A DNA stretch of 56,456 nt from positions 1 to 56,456 of the forward strand of contig JALGSS010000001.1 of the NCBI GenBank assembly GCA_029821745.1, given 5' to 3'. The notes below the pieces were generated by a model. The model searched no databases, was not told the origin of the DNA, and was given only the letters and a program-made list of their open reading frames with translations. Shown here one piece after another: positions 10,660-20,580 of the stretch. The stretch is from Candidatus Zipacnadia bacterium (lineage in GTDB: Bacteria; Armatimonadota; Zipacnadia; Zipacnadales; JABUFB01). Within the stretch, counting starts at the first letter, position 1; each line of letters begins with the position of its first letter. A program made the position numbers and the translations under genes.

Positions 10660-11568
10660 ATGAAGCGGCGATTGACCAAAGCGAAGCTGGAACGCATTCT
10701 CAGGAACCCGACTCTACATCCGGAAGCACTTCTTGCCGACGAAGCCGGCCCCGACTTCCCATGGCACAAGGATGCGGACAAGGAGCACTCGTCCCAAGTC
10801 TTCTGCCTGAGTGCTTTCGGCACGCTTCGGCATCTCAGGCGTCGAGACCGTGTCGTCGCCGACTTTCTGTCCGAGCCCTTTCCCAAGACGCGCACGCGAC
10901 GACAACCCAGGAAGTGGCATGTCTTCCCCGAACAAGAGCAACCGGACCTACTCAACGAGTGTGGGAGGGGGCAGTCCACAAGCATCGACGCGCTTCTGGT
11001 TTCCAACCAGGAAGTCATATCCGTCGAGGCGAAGTTCAAGACAGATGCGAACCAGGGGTTCGGAACGTGCAGCCAGGTTGCGCGCAAGCAGGGCAGGCCC
11101 CCGGCGTGCCAAGGCTTCTACGGTCCCGGTTCCGACCGCCGCAAGAAGACGAAGGCGTGGTGTCGCCTGGAAAACTGGGACGGCACGCGGTCTCCTCGGC
11201 TGTACTGGTCCCTGGGAAAGGCTTTCTTTCAGCCGGACATCTTCCAGCAGCAGCAGCGAGGCGACGTCTGTCCCTTCAACGGGCCAAACTATCAGTTGAT
11301 GCGGAACTTCCTTTTCGCTGCCGCCTACGCCCAGAGAAACGGGAAAGGGTTCTTCGGGGTGCTGGCCATCTGCCCCGAGGCCACCTCGGACAAGGTCAAA
11401 CAGCAGATCGAGGATTTCCGCAGGAACGTCCTTCTCCCTCCCTTTCAGAGTCGGCTGAAGTTCGTCACCTACGAGAGGTACATCGAGGTTCTGCGATCCT
11501 GGGATCCCAAAGATGCGCGGGAATTGGCCGGCTTCTTGGAGGAACGGATCAGGACATTGATTGGTTGA
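10660..11568 (+). CDS. Putative PD-(D/E)XK endonuclease (PGN_0703-like restriction endonuclease)
   Basis: SIDALLVSNQEVISVEAKFKTD (D..EXK-like); position between nuclease genes; family name from memory. Confidence 0.5.
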   Translation: MKRRLTKAKLERILRNPTLHPEALLADEAGPDFPWHKDADKEHSSQVFCLSAFGTLRHLRRRDRVVADFLSEPFPKTRTRRQPRKWHVFPEQEQPDLLNECGRGQSTSIDALLVSNQEVISVEAKFKTDANQGFGTCSQVARKQGRPPACQGFYGPGSDRRKKTKAWCRLENWDGTRSPRLYWSLGKAFFQPDIFQQQQRGDVCPFNGPNYQLMRNFLFAAAYAQRNGKGFFGVLAICPEATSDKVKQQIEDFRRNVLLPPFQSRLKFVTYERYIEVLRSWDPKDARELAGFLEERIRTLIG

Positions 11569-11595
11569 CGGTTCACGGATATTCAGGAGGCCACG

Positions 11596-12662
11596 ATGGA
11601 CGATATCTACCTCGTTGATCCGGCGACGAAGGCGCTGACGCGTGTTCGCCCCGTGTCGCTGGCGGAGATCGGCCTTCGCGAGCGACAGGACCTCGAAGAA
11701 TGGGTCCGGGACCACCCGGAGATCCTGGGCGAGGAACTGCTCACGATCAGCACCGAGTACAGCGGTTTCGACAGGAGTAACCGTCGCCTCGACGTTCTCA
11801 TGCTCGACAGGAACGGACTCCTCGTCGTGGTGGAACTGAAGCTGGCCCTGGACAGAACGTTCGCCGACCAGCAGGCGATCCGGTACGCGGCGTTCTGCGA
11901 AACGATGACGATGGACCACTTGGTGACGGAGCTCGCGCACTCCGGGGAGTGCTCACAGGAGGAGGCGAGCGCCAGGATCTGCGAGTTCTTGAACAAAGAA
12001 GAACTGCCCAAACTGGACCAGGAGCTGACCGGCACGGTCCTGTGGCTCCGCAAGTTCGGCGTGGACATCACGTGCGTCGAACTCAGGCCATACAAGGTCG
12101 TCGAGGAGAACCGCCTGATCCTCGTTCCCCGCACGATCATTCCGCTGCCCCAGACCCGAAACTACGTCGTCGGGGTGGAGCAGAAAGCTGTCAGAGAACG
12201 CCAGGTGTCGAAGCCATGGGGGCGGAACGCCGCCCTATGGCGAGCCGTGGCCGACGAGTTCAATGCCCTTGGCACAGGCTTCCGGTCCTCCGGCAGGGCG
12301 CGAGGGTCTTCATGCTGGTCGGGGTCGGGCACCCACACGTCCACTACGAATGGCTTTGGCGGAAGACGGACGCCCGACTCGATGTGTCCCTGCACTTCGA
12401 GTGGCCGGACCTGGAGCGGAACCTGCGATGCGCTGAGCGTGTGCGGACGCAGGAACGCTCGATCCGCGAAGGAATGGACCTGGCATTCGAGGTTGGCAAG
12501 TACGGCAAGAGATGGGCCGAGGCACGCTTCCGAATCCCGTACGATGAGACGACGCCTGATGCCGAAATCGCGCCCGTCGCCGCCCGCACGATGAAGACGC
12601 TCATCGACCGGACCTTGCCCATCGTCCGGCAAATCATCGAGGAAGACAGGAATGCCCCGTAA
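11596..12662 (+). pseudogene. NucS/DUF91-like endonuclease with C-terminal DUF4268-like domain, frameshifted
   Basis: Frame 11596: RRLDVLMLDRNGLLVVVELKLALD; coding continues from about 12290 in the 11949 frame (VFMLVGVGHPHVHYEWLWRKTDARLDVSLHFEWPDLERN...). Confidence 0.65.
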
Positions 12663-13444
12663 GCGAAAGAAGAAGACCAAGCAGCTACTCACCACGGCTC
12701 AGCAACTCGGCAGCCTCATCAAGTCGGCCCGCGACATCATGCGGAAGGACAAGGGCCTGAGCGCCGACCTGGCCCGGCGCCGATGCTCACCTGGGTCATG
12801 TTCCTCAAGTTCCTCGACGACATGGAGCAGATCCGCGAACAGAAGGCGGAACTGGCCGGCGAGCGGTTCAAGCCGGCCATCGAGCCGCCGTACAGCTGGC
12901 GGGATTGGGCGGCCAAAGAGGACGGCATCACCGGCGACGAACTGATCGCTTTCGTCAACCAGGAGAAGGCCGTCCGGCCGGACGGGACCAAGGGCGCGGG
13001 CCTCTTCGCCTGCCTGCGGGGCCTGCGTGGCGCCGACGGCGGCGACCGCCGCGACGTAATCGCCACCGTCTTCCAGGGCGTCGTCAACCGCATGATCAAC
13101 GGCTACCTCCTGCGCGACGTGATCAACAAGGTCAATGGCATCCACTTCACGTCGTCCGACGAGGTCCACCCCCTGAGCGCCTTCTACGAGACGATGCTCC
13201 GCGAGATGCGGGACGCCGCCGGACAGAACGGCGAGTTCTACACGCCCCGCCCCGTCGTGCGGTTCATGGTCGAGGTGACGGACCCCAAACTGGGCGAGAC
13301 CGTCCTTGACCCCGCCTGTGGCACCGGTGGGTTCCTGGTCGAGACGTACAACCACCTCGAAGCGCCGTGCAGGACCGTTGAGGACCGGCGCGTCCTCCAG
13401 GAGGAGAGCATCGTCGGCGGCGAGGCCAAGCCGGGCCGACCCGA
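12652..13444 (+). pseudogene. hsdM: HsdM (Type I methyltransferase) N-terminal remnant, frameshifted and truncated at tRNA-Asn
   Basis: TTAQQLGSLIKSARDIMRKDKGLSADLA | frameshift near 12780 | MLTWVMFLKFLDDMEQ...GEFYTPRPVVRFMVEV...VLDPACGTGGFLVETYNHL...VLQEESIVGGEAKP, ends at the tRNA. Confidence 0.85.
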
Positions 13445-13520
13445 TCCCCGATAGCTCAACTGGTAGAGCGAGCGGCTGTTAACCGCTAGGTTGGAGGTTC
13501 GAGTCCTCCTCGGGGAGCCA
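13445..13520 (+). tRNA. tRNA-Asn (anticodon GTT), CCA encoded
   Basis: TCCCCGA...TCGGGGA acceptor stem, CTGTTAA anticodon loop, GGTTCGAGTCC T-arm, G-CCA. Confidence 0.95.
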
Positions 13521-13640
13521 CCGCTACTTGCGAGCCGGTATCTCACGGGATACCGGCTCTTTCTTTGCCTCCGCAGGCCCGCCGAAATCGCGCGTCTAAC
13601 CTACTGAAACCAAGCAGGTTGCGGCAGACGTCCGCGCCCC
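13509..13640 (+). repeat. tRNA-Asn 3' end + terminator + flank; diverged copy at about 43369-43500
   Basis: Shared CTCGGGGAGCCA, AGCCGG...CCGGCT hairpin and GCGCGTCTAACCTAYTGAAAYCAAGCAGGTT. Confidence 0.75.
13532..13566 (+). terminator. Rho-independent terminator after tRNA-Asn
   Basis: GAGCCGGTATC-TCACGG-GATACCGGCTC followed by TTTCTTT. Confidence 0.85.
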
Positions 13641-13958
13641 GGTCGCCGTCCTGCTCTTCCCCAGTGAACCGCCTCACGCCCCGCCCCCGCCTCTCGGCCC
13701 AGGACTCTCACCCTCTCGCCTGTCGAACCGGGTCCGGGTTAACAACCACGATTGGAGAGAGCCTCCGCGAGCCACACGGGTCTTCCAGAAGGCCTGAGGG
13801 CCGAGGAGCCCTCTACGCTCCGAAGATAAGCATGCCCGCGTGAAAGGCCTTGCCACAAGAGGCGCCCAATGGTACTCTACTTGGGGACTATCCAGCGCCC
13901 GAGCAGCAGCCATCATAGCGCGGTCACCGAGTGTAAGAAGACGCGCAAAGGCTTACCC

Positions 13959-14272
13959 ATGTGGGTGGAAGACCCGGACGTGAACCGCGAACGCCCAGCC
14001 GAGGTCTGCCAGCGCTACGACGTGGCTCGGCTGGAGGTCTTCGGCAGCCTCGCCCGTGGGGATGCCGATGCAGGCAGCGACCTCGGCATCCTGGTGACCT
14101 TCAAGCCCGGTGCCTTGGTAGGCCTGGACTTCATCTCCTTTGGCCGCAGTTGGATGCCCTGTTCGGCCGTCCCGTGGACCTGCTCATGCGCCGCGCCGTT
14201 GAGCGCTCCCCGAACAAGTACTTCCGCCGCTTCGCCCTCAGACGGACGGAACCGATCTATGAGCGAGCTTGA
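13959..14272 (+). pseudogene. MNT-type nucleotidyltransferase, frameshifted
   Basis: CQRYDVARLEVFGSLARGDADAGSDLGILVTFKPG... then in the 13961 frame QLDALFGRPVDLLMRRAVERSPNKYFRR. Confidence 0.7.
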
Positions 14273-14427
14273 GCCACGCCAGCGCGAGCCGGTCACCCGC
14301 GATTGGACGAGGCGCCCAATCCAGGCCAAGAAGCCCTTGTCATGGCAGCAGTGCGGTGGTCGTCCATGGGCGCATTCTCTGCCACAACCGTATGTCCGTC
14401 ACTGCTCGGGTCATAGAGCGCACGATC

Positions 14428-15420
14428 ATGGGCCAATCTGAATCGGCAGCGCGCGATGAGCTTCTTTCTCTGCTTAGGGAGAAGCGTGCCGTTCTGATGG
14501 TTGGCGCCGGCAGCAGCCGGTTTGTCGGTTACCCCTCTTGGGACGAGCTGGTCTCTAAGCTAAACGAGCTTGCACCCGGCTTGCGGAGGTCACCCAACAC
14601 CGATAGGGCTGCTTTCGTCGAGGACATCAAACAACAACTGAGGCGCGAGCGGCGCCTCGATGATTACTACAACCTGTTAGAGCGGACGTTCTCTCCACGC
14701 GATTCGGCTCCAACCCACGCGCCACTTCACTGCGCACTCGTGCAACTCGGCTTCGCCGGCATCGTGACCACCAACTACGACCCCGTGCTGGAATGGGCGA
14801 TAGGTGAAGCCTTCTCCCGCGACGTCCACCACGTCTGCCGACCCATTGACCTGTGCCAGAAGAGATGTTACCGGGTCTTTGATTTCCTTCGCTCCCTGTC
14901 ACGAGGGTCTCGCCATGATTTCGTGTTGCACCTGCACGGGTGGCACGAGAACCCCACAAACATCATTCTCACGCGGGACGACTACCAGATAAGGTACGGG
15001 GAACGACGACCCGCTACCTCTTCAGAACCAGTCCCCCGCATTCTCGACACAATCCACCGAAAGGTCATCTGGTCCCTGATGGCGATGCATTCAGTCGTGT
15101 TCGTGGGTTTCAGTATGGATGATGATTTCTTCATGGACATGGTCGACATCGTGCAGCAGGACTTTCGGCTCGGTTCCGATCCAGTGCATTTCGCCATCAT
15201 TGGCTATACGACTGATGAGGAGAAGGGCAAGATGGCGCACCATTTGAGGCGCCGGGGGATCGCGCCCGTCTTCTACCAGATGCTGGACCTCGCGGATGAT
15301 GGACCCTCGTCCCGTCACCGCCTCTTCGAAGACCTGATCCTCAATCTGGCGCGTTCGTTAGACGTGACTGTCCCACTGGGTGGACTGGATGCAGCGACGC
15401 GAAAGATGTTGGAGCGCTAG
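14428..15420 (+). CDS. SIR2-like domain protein
   Basis: VLMVGAGSSRF, IVTTNYDPVLEWA, VLHLHGWHENP, VVFVGFSMDDDFF motifs. Confidence 0.85.
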   Translation: MGQSESAARDELLSLLREKRAVLMVGAGSSRFVGYPSWDELVSKLNELAPGLRRSPNTDRAAFVEDIKQQLRRERRLDDYYNLLERTFSPRDSAPTHAPLHCALVQLGFAGIVTTNYDPVLEWAIGEAFSRDVHHVCRPIDLCQKRCYRVFDFLRSLSRGSRHDFVLHLHGWHENPTNIILTRDDYQIRYGERRPATSSEPVPRILDTIHRKVIWSLMAMHSVVFVGFSMDDDFFMDMVDIVQQDFRLGSDPVHFAIIGYTTDEEKGKMAHHLRRRGIAPVFYQMLDLADDGPSSRHRLFEDLILNLARSLDVTVPLGGLDAATRKMLER

Positions 15421-15424
15421 AGAA

Positions 15425-18400
15425 ATGGAAGTACCGCGCGACGCTCTGCTGTCCGCTCTACGGCGTTTCTGCTTCGATGGCAGTGGTGTCGTGGTCGGAG
15501 CCCCCGGCATCGGCAAGACCGTTGCCCTGAAGCGATTGCACGCGTTCCTTGAGTCGCAGCGCATCCCGCTGCTCTACTTACCCATCGACAAACTGGCAGT
15601 ACAAACGCAACACGATCTCGTTGCGGAGCTCGGGCTCACGGGGGATCTCCTTGACCACCTTCGTGCGGTGGTCGCCGATCGTGGAGATCAGTGTGGGGTC
15701 CTGATCGTTGATGCGTTCGACGCGGCACGCTCCGAGGAGAAGCGGCAGTTCTTCCTCAGTCTAATCAGGCGGGTCTTGAATCAGATGGGCGACACCTGGC
15801 ATGTGCTTGCCAGTGTCAGGACGTTTGACGCCCGAAAGTCCGAGGACTTGACGGACCTGTTCCCTCCGTCCACGCTGAACGCGGCGCCGGAGCCGTTCCA
15901 TTCTGCGGCGTTCGTGTGCCGCCATTTCGTTATCCCGCCCTTCACCGACGAGGAGGTCCGCAGTGTCGCCGAATCCGTCCCGGGGTTGCTGGGCGTCTAC
16001 GAAGGTGCGACGCCCGAATTCCGCGAACTCCTGCACGTTCCGTTCAACCTTTGGCTCTTGCGGAAGCTCCTGGATCGGACCCCGAATCTCCCGGAACTTA
16101 CGTCGGTGACCTCAGAGGTAGAACTGCTTAGCCTGTTCTGGAAGCAGCGGGTAACAGACGGGCCTCTGGGCGAAGCGAGGCGCGCGGTGCTTTCTGACGT
16201 CTGCCACGCGATGGTCCAAGCGCGCGGACTCTCCGTGCGTAAGGACCGGGCCTATGATCCAGTTACTGATGACGCGTGGCGAGATCTTCTGAGCGCCGAG
16301 GTGCTTGAGGAGGTGGGCACCTCGCAACAACGCGTTAGTTTCTCGCACAACATACTCTTCGACTACGCCGTGAGCGTCCTCCTGATTGAAGACGAACCAG
16401 AAAGGGTGGTTGAATTCGTCGGTGAAGACCCTTCGCGTCCTCTCTTCCTGCGTCCAAGTCTCGACTACTACTTCACGCGCCAGTGGCATGAATCGCCGGC
16501 CACGTTCTGGCGAGGCTTCTGGTACCTTCTGGCCCAGGAAGACATCAATATCCGCCTTGTGGGACGGCTCCTGCCACCGACGGTGGCGGTCCGCGAATCG
16601 AGGCAAGTCGATGATCTCTCGCCACTCCTTGATGCCCTCAGACAGGGCTGGCCAGGGGGCGCCAAAGGGGTGTTGCGCGTCTTACAGGCTCTTCGGGCAC
16701 TCGACGTGAAGAGGGACGCCCTTTGGTGCCGGTTCCTTGAGAGCATCACGCCGCACGTGGAGCCAGATTGGGCGTGGGACTTGGCCGTAATAGCGTCTGA
16801 AATCCTCGACCGGGCTGAGTCGGCAGGGAACGATCAGACGATCGGAGCGTGCGGCAATGTTGGGCGCCTGCTCCTCGGGTGGGTGTGGAGGCAACGGGAG
16901 CACGGCAGCGGGGAGTCTCTGGACCGGCTCGGCGCCTTTTGGGCCGTTCCGCTGGTAGCACGGACCTTTTGCTCCGATACCCAGGAGTCACGACGGATTC
17001 TGGAGCCAATACTTTCTCTCCCGGAGCAGCCGGACTTCCCCATAAACTACCTGTATCGCATGGTCCACCACCTCGACAGCATCTGGCCATTTGACCCTGA
17101 GTTCGCTGCGGCGGTCTACGAGACGGTGTTCGCCCATGAGGAGGAGAGCCAGGAACCCACGCCAATGGGAGGCTACGTTCTCCCGATGTCGAGCAACCGG
17201 CGGCAAGATTACGAAATGTGCAAGTACATGCTTGTCGAGCATTTTCCTGCCTTTGTGCGCGCTGCTCCAGCGCCAGCAACGAAGGCCTGCATTCGCTCGT
17301 TGAATGAGTACGTCATTAGGCGTCACGTGCAACCGTATCTGAGGCCTGGCGTGTCGCTGGAAGATCTTCCAGAGCGCTTCCCCTTCCGTGGCGGAGAGGC
17401 GGTCTACTTCCCAGATCTCAGTTACATATGGGATGAAAGCGAGCATCCTGACGAACCAGTCAAGCTTGCAGATCACCTGTTCATATACGTGGCCGAGGTC
17501 GCGTCGCGGAGCGACGGCCTGGCCACACTCGGCCAACTCCTGGATATCTTCCGTGATGAGGTCAGGGCAGCCGTCTTCTGGCGTAGACTGCTGCGGATAG
17601 GGGCCCGAAACCCCTTCGTCTTTGCTTCCCTGGTCTCGGAGCTGTGCGTCGCTCGTCCTGTGCTCAGGGGACCTGAATGTCGGTACGAACTCGGACTGTT
17701 CCTCGAGGCGGCGGCGTCCGAGTTCTCGAATGAGCTCTTAGGGGCGATAGAGACAATGATTCTCGCTCTGCCGCCGTCAGAGGAATCGCTGGAAGCGCGG
17801 CAATATGCCTCCCAACTCCAGGACCGCTTGTTGGCGAGGCTACCTCAAGATCGTCTCCAGACGGAGGAAGCACGAGCGCGTCGCCGAGAGATGCAGAAAA
17901 CACGATCAGCGCCTCCCAATGAACCTCCTGTGAGCACCAGATTCACCTGGGAGCCTTTTTCCGAAGAGGACTGGTTCGCAGAGCAGGGAGTGGATGTGAC
18001 GCGCGAGCCGAATCAGCGGCTCATGGCTTTCTTTGGAAAGCTGGACTCATTCATCGATTCGTGGCTGAATGAACAGCCCGACCCAGGGGCACTGGACGCC
18101 ATTCTCCCGGTGATCTCTGACGCGCATGAAGCCTGTACAGCCGAGAACGATGCCGATCTCCCTATCTCCACGGCGGCGTGGACGAAGACAGCCCAGTGCG
18201 CGGAGATAGTGGCGCGAGCACGTATGCGCGACAGTCCGGACAGCCCAGATTTCTTCCTTTGTCGGGAGATCCTGCTTCGGTGCGCAAATCACGGATCGCC
18301 CGAACCGGACCCCGAGCGCGATGCGCACTATGACCTTCCGTCATGGTCTCCGGCGCCCCGCAACGAGGCCGCTCAAGGCCTGTTCTGGCTGGTCGTCCGC

Positions 18401-19474
18401 AGGGCGGACAAGGAGCTCCTGGCCGCCATAGAGAAGCTGGCCAACGATCCTGTGCCTTCTGTGCGCTTCCTCTCCACCCGGAATCTCTGGTGTCTCAGGC
18501 CGTGCGCAACTGAGTTGATGTGGCGGGTGGTGGACCATCTTGCGCGGAACGAGGCAAACCACACTATCCTTCATGCTCTCTGTCGGACCCTTGGCCGTTT
18601 GGCCGCGGGGAACGAAGAAGCAGTCGTCAAGACGCTGAGGGTTCTCGCCGACCGCGCATTGGCTGGTCCGGGCGATTCGGCGTTTGTGGAAGCCTTTCTG
18701 GGCCTGCTCTTGTGGCTAGTGTTCGTTCGCGACAATGGCTGGGCGAAGCGCGCCGTAGCTGAGTTGCTGAGGCAGCCCACTGAACGAGCCGACGTCCTTT
18801 CGAGAGCAGCTTTCGAGGCATTGACGTATGTGACGCCGAGGAAGATGCTGGACTCGTCGAGCTCCACTGCTGCTGAGCGCGCGGTTGCTTGGCTGCGCGA
18901 AGCGATCGGTGCCGCTGTGGGCGGGATCGCTGAGATTCGCAGGATCCCTGAATCGGAATGGTCTGACCTGAATAGAGCCCAACTGAAGGGAACTTACAGT
19001 GTCCTCGATCATGTTGTGATGCGGCTGTTCTTCTCCTCGGGTCTTGGCCCGACACAGCGCGCGGACACGGAACGCGTATCAGACAAAGAACGGAGGGCCT
19101 TCTACTTCGCCGTCAAGCCACTGCTTGAGCAGATTCTGAGTTTCACCCTGGATGAGCAGAGCGGAGTGCTCTTCGCCCCCACAGCCCACCATTTCATGGA
19201 GTTGTTGAACGGTGTCCTCAGATACGACCCGAGAGGTGTCCTGCACATGGCGGCCGGCGTCGCCAAGTCGAGCAGCCGCTACGGATACAACCTTGACTCA
19301 TTGGCTATCCGGGAGACTGTGAAGCTCACCGAGGCTGTCCTGGCCGACTACCGGCACGAGGTCCGCGAGGGTGAGCCCCTGAGAGACCTGCTGACGCTGT
19401 TGGACGTGTTCGCCGAGGCCGGATGGCCGGACGCGCTGCGTCTCATCTGGCGTCTCGATGAGGTCTACAGATAG
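15425..19474 (+). CDS. Large P-loop ATPase (STAND-like) with long helical-repeat C-terminus, paired with SIR2
   Basis: Walker A GAPGIGKTVAL, Walker B CGVLIVDAFDAA, winged-helix-like FSHNILFDYAVSVLLI; starts 4 nt after the SIR2 stop. Confidence 0.75.
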   Translation: MEVPRDALLSALRRFCFDGSGVVVGAPGIGKTVALKRLHAFLESQRIPLLYLPIDKLAVQTQHDLVAELGLTGDLLDHLRAVVADRGDQCGVLIVDAFDAARSEEKRQFFLSLIRRVLNQMGDTWHVLASVRTFDARKSEDLTDLFPPSTLNAAPEPFHSAAFVCRHFVIPPFTDEEVRSVAESVPGLLGVYEGATPEFRELLHVPFNLWLLRKLLDRTPNLPELTSVTSEVELLSLFWKQRVTDGPLGEARRAVLSDVCHAMVQARGLSVRKDRAYDPVTDDAWRDLLSAEVLEEVGTSQQRVSFSHNILFDYAVSVLLIEDEPERVVEFVGEDPSRPLFLRPSLDYYFTRQWHESPATFWRGFWYLLAQEDINIRLVGRLLPPTVAVRESRQVDDLSPLLDALRQGWPGGAKGVLRVLQALRALDVKRDALWCRFLESITPHVEPDWAWDLAVIASEILDRAESAGNDQTIGACGNVGRLLLGWVWRQREHGSGESLDRLGAFWAVPLVARTFCSDTQESRRILEPILSLPEQPDFPINYLYRMVHHLDSIWPFDPEFAAAVYETVFAHEEESQEPTPMGGYVLPMSSNRRQDYEMCKYMLVEHFPAFVRAAPAPATKACIRSLNEYVIRRHVQPYLRPGVSLEDLPERFPFRGGEAVYFPDLSYIWDESEHPDEPVKLADHLFIYVAEVASRSDGLATLGQLLDIFRDEVRAAVFWRRLLRIGARNPFVFASLVSELCVARPVLRGPECRYELGLFLEAAASEFSNELLGAIETMILALPPSEESLEARQYASQLQDRLLARLPQDRLQTEEARARRREMQKTRSAPPNEPPVSTRFTWEPFSEEDWFAEQGVDVTREPNQRLMAFFGKLDSFIDSWLNEQPDPGALDAILPVISDAHEACTAENDADLPISTAAWTKTAQCAEIVARARMRDSPDSPDFFLCREILLRCANHGSPEPDPERDAHYDLPSWSPAPRNEAAQGLFWLVVRRADKELLAAIEKLANDPVPSVRFLSTRNLWCLRPCATELMWRVVDHLARNEANHTILHALCRTLGRLAAGNEEAVVKTLRVLADRALAGPGDSAFVEAFLGLLLWLVFVRDNGWAKRAVAELLRQPTERADVLSRAAFEALTYVTPRKMLDSSSSTAAERAVAWLREAIGAAVGGIAEIRRIPESEWSDLNRAQLKGTYSVLDHVVMRLFFSSGLGPTQRADTERVSDKERRAFYFAVKPLLEQILSFTLDEQSGVLFAPTAHHFMELLNGVLRYDPRGVLHMAAGVAKSSSRYGYNLDSLAIRETVKLTEAVLADYRHEVREGEPLRDLLTLLDVFAEAGWPDALRLIWRLDEVYR

Positions 19475-20055
19475 GCCCTAACCGCGTTCGTTTTGAATGC
19501 CCAGCCCCACGTTTCGGACCTCCGCCGGGTGAGAAAAGCAGACGGGATTCCTGTGAGCAAGGCCAGACACCGCGTCGGTCTCCCGGCGAAAGCCCTTGGA
19601 CTTCGCATCGTGCTTCGCGGCCTCCGGGTGGCGTGCGGCCGCGACCGCCGGTTGCGCGTCTGGCCGCCCGCGACAGCCCAGCCCCTTCCTCTGACCCCCG
19701 GACAGAATCCCGGTTGACCACCCCGATTTCCGCGGGGTAGGGTGACGAATTCGCTCCAGGCGCAGATATAGAGGTCGGGAGACATCCGGCCAATCTGCGA
19801 AGGAGCGCGCCCACGCCCCGACGGAGCCGAACTGCCCCGCCCCGCCTCTCGCCGGCCCAGCGCCGGCGCGAGATCATCGACATCATCGCCACGGGCCTCG
19901 CCAGGATGCCTCTGGCGCTGGCCATCCCGTCAGGACAGGCGATGCCACGCGCCGGCGAAAAACTCTCAAGAAGGCCGCAGAAAGCCCTTGAGGTGTGCGC
20001 CGCGTGATGGCTCAGTGTCCACCGGGCGGTTAACGCGCCGAGAAAGGATGGCGAG

Positions 20056-20580
20056 ATGGGTAAGCGCAAGATCGACATCCCGAGGGAACTGACGGCAATG
20101 AAGAACATGAGCGCCGGCGACCTCCGGGGCAAGTACGCCGAGTTGTACGGCGAGGCGTCGCGGAGCGGCAACCGACAGTGGCTGTTTCGCCGGTGCGCGT
20201 GGCGGCTGCAGTCGTTGGCTGAGGGCGGCCTGTCCGAGCGGGCCCGACGCCGGGCCAAGGAACTGGCCCGGGACGCCGACATCCGGGTGATCCCGCCAGC
20301 CGACCTGGTGAGGCCCGCACCCGACCGGCCTGGGCACCGGAGACAGCCGGCCCGGAAGTACCTCCGCGCCAACCATGATCCTCGGCTCCCGATGCCGGGG
20401 ACCCGCATCCCCCGCCCGTACAAGGGCCATACCTGCGTGGTCGAGGTCCTGTCCAACGGGTTCGCCTACGACGGCGAGTTCTACCGATCCCTGTCGGCCG
20501 TGGCCCACGCCATCACAGGCAGCCACTGGAACGGCTACTTGTTCTTTGGAATCCAGGACCCACGTAAGGGAGACGAATGA
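20056..20580 (+). CDS. DUF2924-like protein, recombinase-associated
   Basis: [56 protein letters not shown] overlap with the recombinase gene. Confidence 0.85.
   Translation: MGKRKIDIPRELTAMKNMSAGDLRGKYAELYGEASRSGNRQWLFRRCAWRLQSLAEGGLSERARRRAKELARDADIRVIPPADLVRPAPDRPGHRRQPARKYLRANHDPRLPMPGTRIPRPYKGHTCVVEVLSNGFAYDGEFYRSLSAVAHAITGSHWNGYLFFGIQDPRKGDE

Noticed and set aside
14261-14430. HEPN partner of the MNT pseudogene
   Set aside because: No HEPN motif readable in any frame between the MNT remnant and SIR2.
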